From NCBI GenBank assembly GCA_963850205.1, contig CAWKKJ010000024.1:1-64000 (forward strand): 64,000 nt of DNA. The letters are read 5' to 3'. A model generated the notes under the pieces. The model saw only the letters and a program-made list of their open reading frames with translations, made no database searches and was not told where the DNA came from. Below, piece after piece: positions 61,569 to 64,000 of this stretch. The position numbers and the translations under genes were made by a program. The stretch comes from JACVRW01 sp963850205 (GTDB taxonomy: Bacteria > Actinomycetota > Thermoleophilia > Solirubrobacterales > Thermoleophilaceae). Each line of letters starts with the position of its first letter. Position 1 is the stretch's first letter.

Positions 61569-62554
61569 GCGTAGGTCTCCTCTCGCTTCTCGGCGTCGGC
61601 TTCGTCCTCGCGCTCCTCCTCGGCAGCGTGGCCGGTGAGCGCGATGAAGACGTCGTCCAGCGTGGGCCGGCGCAGGGCGATGTCGGCGATGTCGACGTCG
61701 GCGCCGTCCAGCCGGCGGACCGCCTCGGCGATCACACCCGCGCGCGGCCGCACCGCCGCCCGGACCGTGTGGTCCTCGAGCGTGGGACGCTCCTCGGCCA
61801 TCTCCGCCAGCGCGGCCATGGCCCGCTCGGCGTCGGCTTGGTCGTCCAGGCGTACCTCCACCCGCTCGCCGCCCACGCGGTCCTTGAGCTGGTCCGAGGT
61901 GCCCTCCGCGATCACCGTGCCGTGGTCGATGACCACGATCCGGTCCGCGAGGCGATCGGCCTCGTCCAGGTACTGGGTGGTGAGCAGGACCGTCGCGCCG
62001 GCCGCGGCCCGGGACTCGATCGTGTCCCACATGCCGATGCGGCTGCGCGGGTCGAGGCCGGTGGTGGGCTCGTCCAGGAACAGCACCGGCGGCCGGACGA
62101 TCAGCGCGGCGGCCAGGTCGAGGCGCCGGCGCATTCCGCCCGAGTAGGTCTTGACCGGGCGCTTGGCGGCGTCGCTGAGCTCGAAGTGCTCGAGCAGCTC
62201 GTCTGCTCGCTCGCGCGCCGCGGCCCCGCCTATGTGGTAGAGGCGGCCCACCATCTCCAGGTTCTCGAACCCGGTCAGGTTCTCGTCCACGGCCGCGTAC
62301 TGGCCCGCGAGACCGATCTTCGTGCGCAGCTTGGCGGCGTCGCGCACGGCATCGAGGCCGGCCACCGTGGCCGTGCCTCCATCGGGCTCGAGGAGCGTGG
62401 TCAGGATCCGCACAGCGGTGGTCTTGCCGGCCCCATTGGGGCCGAGCAGGCCGAAGACGGTTCCGGTCTCCACCTCGAAATCCACCCCGCACAGGGCTCG
62501 TACGGAGCCGTAGGACTTCTCGAGGCCTTCGACGACGATTGCGTTCTCAGTCAC
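61565..62554 (-). CDS. ABC transporter ATP-binding protein (DrrA/daunorubicin-resistance family)
   Basis: ATPase of the exporter with the permease at 60792. Walker A: FGLLGPNGAGKTTAVRILTT; Q-loop KIGLAGQYAAVDENLTGFEN; signature KTYSGGMRRRLDLAAALIVR; Walker B PVLFLDEPTTGLDPRSRIGM; H-loop TVLLTTQYLDEADRLADRIV. The C-terminal DUF4162-like region (GGERVEVRLDDQADAERAMA) matches DrrA. 329 aa from GTG. Starts a two-gene operon. Divergent from the secreted protein at 62632. Substrate unknown. Confidence 0.92.
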   Translation of the reverse strand: MTENAIVVEGLEKSYGSVRALCGVDFEVETGTVFGLLGPNGAGKTTAVRILTTLLEPDGGTATVAGLDAVRDAAKLRTKIGLAGQYAAVDENLTGFENLEMVGRLYHIGGAAARERADELLEHFELSDAAKRPVKTYSGGMRRRLDLAAALIVRPPVLFLDEPTTGLDPRSRIGMWDTIESRAAAGATVLLTTQYLDEADRLADRIVVIDHGTVIAEGTSDQLKDRVGGERVEVRLDDQADAERAMAALAEMAEERPTLEDHTVRAAVRPRAGVIAEAVRRLDGADVDIADIALRRPTLDDVFIALTGHAAEEEREDEADAEKREETYA

Positions 62555-62631
62555 GCCCGCTGACGCTAGCGAAGCTCCGGTGCGGATCCCGTTCGGTTGT
62601 CCACACCATCCGCGGTTACACTCCCGCGCCG

Positions 62632-63111
62632 ATGAAGCGCCTCCTCGCCGTCGCAGCCGCTCTGGTCATCTCCGGCGTCATCGCTTCTCCCGCCTTCGCG
62701 ATTCATCCCAAGTTCAGGGTCTATCCCGGCGTGGGCATCGGGCCGGTGAGGGTGGGCGACACCCGGGCCGATCTCAACGACCGGCTGGGCAAGCCGGAGC
62801 GCGAGGGGGCCATCTGGCGTTACAAGGTGCGGGTCTCCGACAGCCTCGGCATCGTCAAGGTGCTCTTCGACGGCAAGCGCGCCATGAACGTCTTCACCGA
62901 CGACTCGCACTTCCGCTATCGCGGGGTGCACGTCGACACCGCGCGGGACGAGGCGGTCCGGGTGCTGCGGGGCGCCGGCTTCCGCCTCGGGCGGTGCGGT
63001 CCGGGGCGATCGCTGTACAAGCCCGACAAACGGACGACCTTCGACCTCTACCGCGGTGAGGTCGAAACCATCTTCGTCGTGCGCGATCCGGCCGACTGCG
63101 TGCCGGGCTAG
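62632..63111 (+). CDS. Secreted hypothetical protein with cysteine pair
   Basis: Signal peptide MKRLLAVAAALVISGVIASP, cleavage near AFA-IH. The mature part begins KFRVYPGVGIGPVRVGDTRA with LNDRLGKPEREGAIWRYKVR, resembling the beta-rich SmpA/OmlA-like small lipid-binding repeat, here in an actinobacterium. RGAGFRLGRCGPGRSLYKPD and VRDPADCVPG have the two Cys, a possible disulfide. 159 aa. Function unknown. Converges with the hydrolase gene, sharing 4 bp at the stops. Confidence 0.72.
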   Translation: MKRLLAVAAALVISGVIASPAFAIHPKFRVYPGVGIGPVRVGDTRADLNDRLGKPEREGAIWRYKVRVSDSLGIVKVLFDGKRAMNVFTDDSHFRYRGVHVDTARDEAVRVLRGAGFRLGRCGPGRSLYKPDKRTTFDLYRGEVETIFVVRDPADCVPG

Positions 63112-64000
63112 CCGCGCCGGACCAGCACCCGCCGGCCGTACACTCGCCGCGGCGCCGGCGCGTCCGGGCTGAGCCACGCCGGCCGAGGCTCTCCCAAGAG
63201 CGTGGCGGCGAAGAAGTCCGCCGCCGCCCGGTCCACCCAGGCCTGCTGGTCGGCGGGCCGCAGCAGCGACCCGTCGCAGCGAGAGGGGGCGTCGTTTCGC
63301 CGCAGGCGTGACAGGGTGCGGTTGAAGTAGTTGTGGTTGGCCTGCTCGAGCCGGGCCAGGAACACGCGGCGGCGGCGATCGGGGTTCCGGCGCGCCCGAG
63401 CGAGATACTCGCGGCCCATCGACCCGGTGTCTCCGTCGCACGAGCCGAGCACGACAGCGGCGGGCAGGTCGGGGAGCGGCACCCGGCCGAAGACCGGGGC
63501 CAGCAGGAACAGGGAGCGCACCCTCGCGCGGCCGTCACCGCGGGCGAAGCGCACCGAGCGGTGGCCGCTCAGGGAGTGGCCCAGCAGACCCATGCGGCCA
63601 ACCTCCACCCGTCCCTGCAGCGGCAGCCCGAACCTGCCCCCGCCGCCGATGGCCTCGCGGTCGAGCCGGTCCAGCAGCCGGATCACCAGCCGCGGCCAGC
63701 GCCGCAGGTCGTCCGGCTCCCCCCATCCGGTGGTGAAGCCGCCGTTGAGGTCCGGGGCCACGGCCACCATCCCGCGTTCCGCCAGCGCTCGCACCACGTG
63801 CCGCAGGCCGAGGTCGTTGCGCTGCTCGCGCGCGAAGCAGGGCCAGATCGGGGCGTCTGCCGGGCCGAAGGGGCAGTTGGTGTCGTGGCGGCCGTGGAGG
63901 ACCAGCACCAGCGGCCGCGGGCCCGGCGCGGCCGCCGCGGTGGGAGCACCGATCGCGCCCCACAACCGGATCGGCACCGGCCCTTTGGGACCTGGGTCGG
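63108..64000 (-). CDS. Alpha/beta hydrolase, 5' end beyond the window
   Basis: Carboxylic-ester or peptidase-type hydrolase. RPLVLVLHGRHDTNCPFGPA has the HG oxyanion region, and CFAREQRNDLGLRHVVRALA the cap side. MGLLGHSLSGHRSVRFARGD is the nucleophile elbow (GHSLSG), CDGDTGSMGREYLARARRNP holds a likely acid, and QANHNYFNRTLSRLRRNDAP the His. At least 297 residues lie in the window; the frame is open to base 64000 and no signal peptide is seen yet. Resembles secreted hydrolases of the chlorophyllase/dienelactone-like type, substrate unknown. Confidence 0.8.
   Translation of the reverse strand, partial: DPGPKGPVPIRLWGAIGAPTAAAAPGPRPLVLVLHGRHDTNCPFGPADAPIWPCFAREQRNDLGLRHVVRALAERGMVAVAPDLNGGFTTGWGEPDDLRRWPRLVIRLLDRLDREAIGGGGRFGLPLQGRVEVGRMGLLGHSLSGHRSVRFARGDGRARVRSLFLLAPVFGRVPLPDLPAAVVLGSCDGDTGSMGREYLARARRNPDRRRRVFLARLEQANHNYFNRTLSRLRRNDAPSRCDGSLLRPADQQAWVDRAAADFFAATLLGEPRPAWLSPDAPAPRRVYGRRVLVRRG

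Overview
The window is a very GC-rich bacterial chromosome segment with many GTG starts and 4-bp stop/start overlaps. It most likely comes from an actinobacterium of class Thermoleophilia (Solirubrobacterales-like). The best taxonomic hint is the protein at 26301-27043, whose N-terminus (LTFANVMASVAMFIALGG, then NSVGTKQL) is a recurrent secreted-protein signature of that group as I know it. The sigma factor with a zinc-finger tail and the Pro/Glu-rich surface proteins fit as well. I saw no rRNA, tRNA or CRISPR array, and no stretch over 300 bases lacks a plausible gene.

Layout. (1) 1-26232 is an exopolysaccharide/O-antigen-type locus: GT2 and DUF2304 proteins, a flippase, a WecG/TagA glycosyltransferase, a nucleotide-sugar dehydrogenase, epimerases, gmd and an rmd-like gene (GDP-rhamnose supply), an LhgO-like oxidase, rfbC, further glycosyltransferases, an O-antigen ligase, two methyltransferases, a polyprenyl-phosphate sugar transferase and a secreted beta-propeller protein. 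An IS30-family element sits inside it (about 19560-20869). (2) 26301-31153 holds a collagen-like secreted protein, an ABC exporter with an SGNH hydrolase, and an ECF sigma factor fused to an anti-sigma-like zinc finger and a Pro-rich tail. (3) 31167-38677 is metabolic: a broken quinone oxidoreductase, class II amidotransferase, lipase-like hydrolase, acyl-CoA dehydrogenase, PHA synthase, D,D-carboxypeptidase and a hydroxybutyrate-dehydrogenase-like SDR. (4) 38920-43282 is an unusual envelope cassette: a PEPQPEPT-repeat wall-spanning protein, then a membrane protein with two peptidoglycan-binding domains outside and a resolvase-like domain inside, then an RsbW-type ATPase. (5) 43304-63111 contains damaged GH31 and GH20 genes, TetR, a MoaD-MoaE fusion, rhomboid protease, methylmalonyl-CoA mutase large subunit, ASCH protein, sulfatase-like Tat lipoprotein, GT39, acyl-CoA carboxylase beta subunit, a CoA ligase/enoyl-CoA hydratase pair, MFS transporter, ornithine cyclodeaminase-like protein and a drug-type ABC exporter. 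The window ends inside an alpha/beta hydrolase.

Two themes deserve attention. First, the envelope cassette looks like a wall-to-cytoplasm signalling module: the resolvase-like domain has kept the catalytic serine but lost two active-site arginines and has no DNA-binding domain. Second, about a dozen genes have disrupted frames, and three have larger missing pieces. Many breaks are single-base slips in otherwise well-conserved frames, which points to consensus errors in the assembly at least as much as to gene decay. Frameshifted genes are therefore annotated as whole genes, with the break described.
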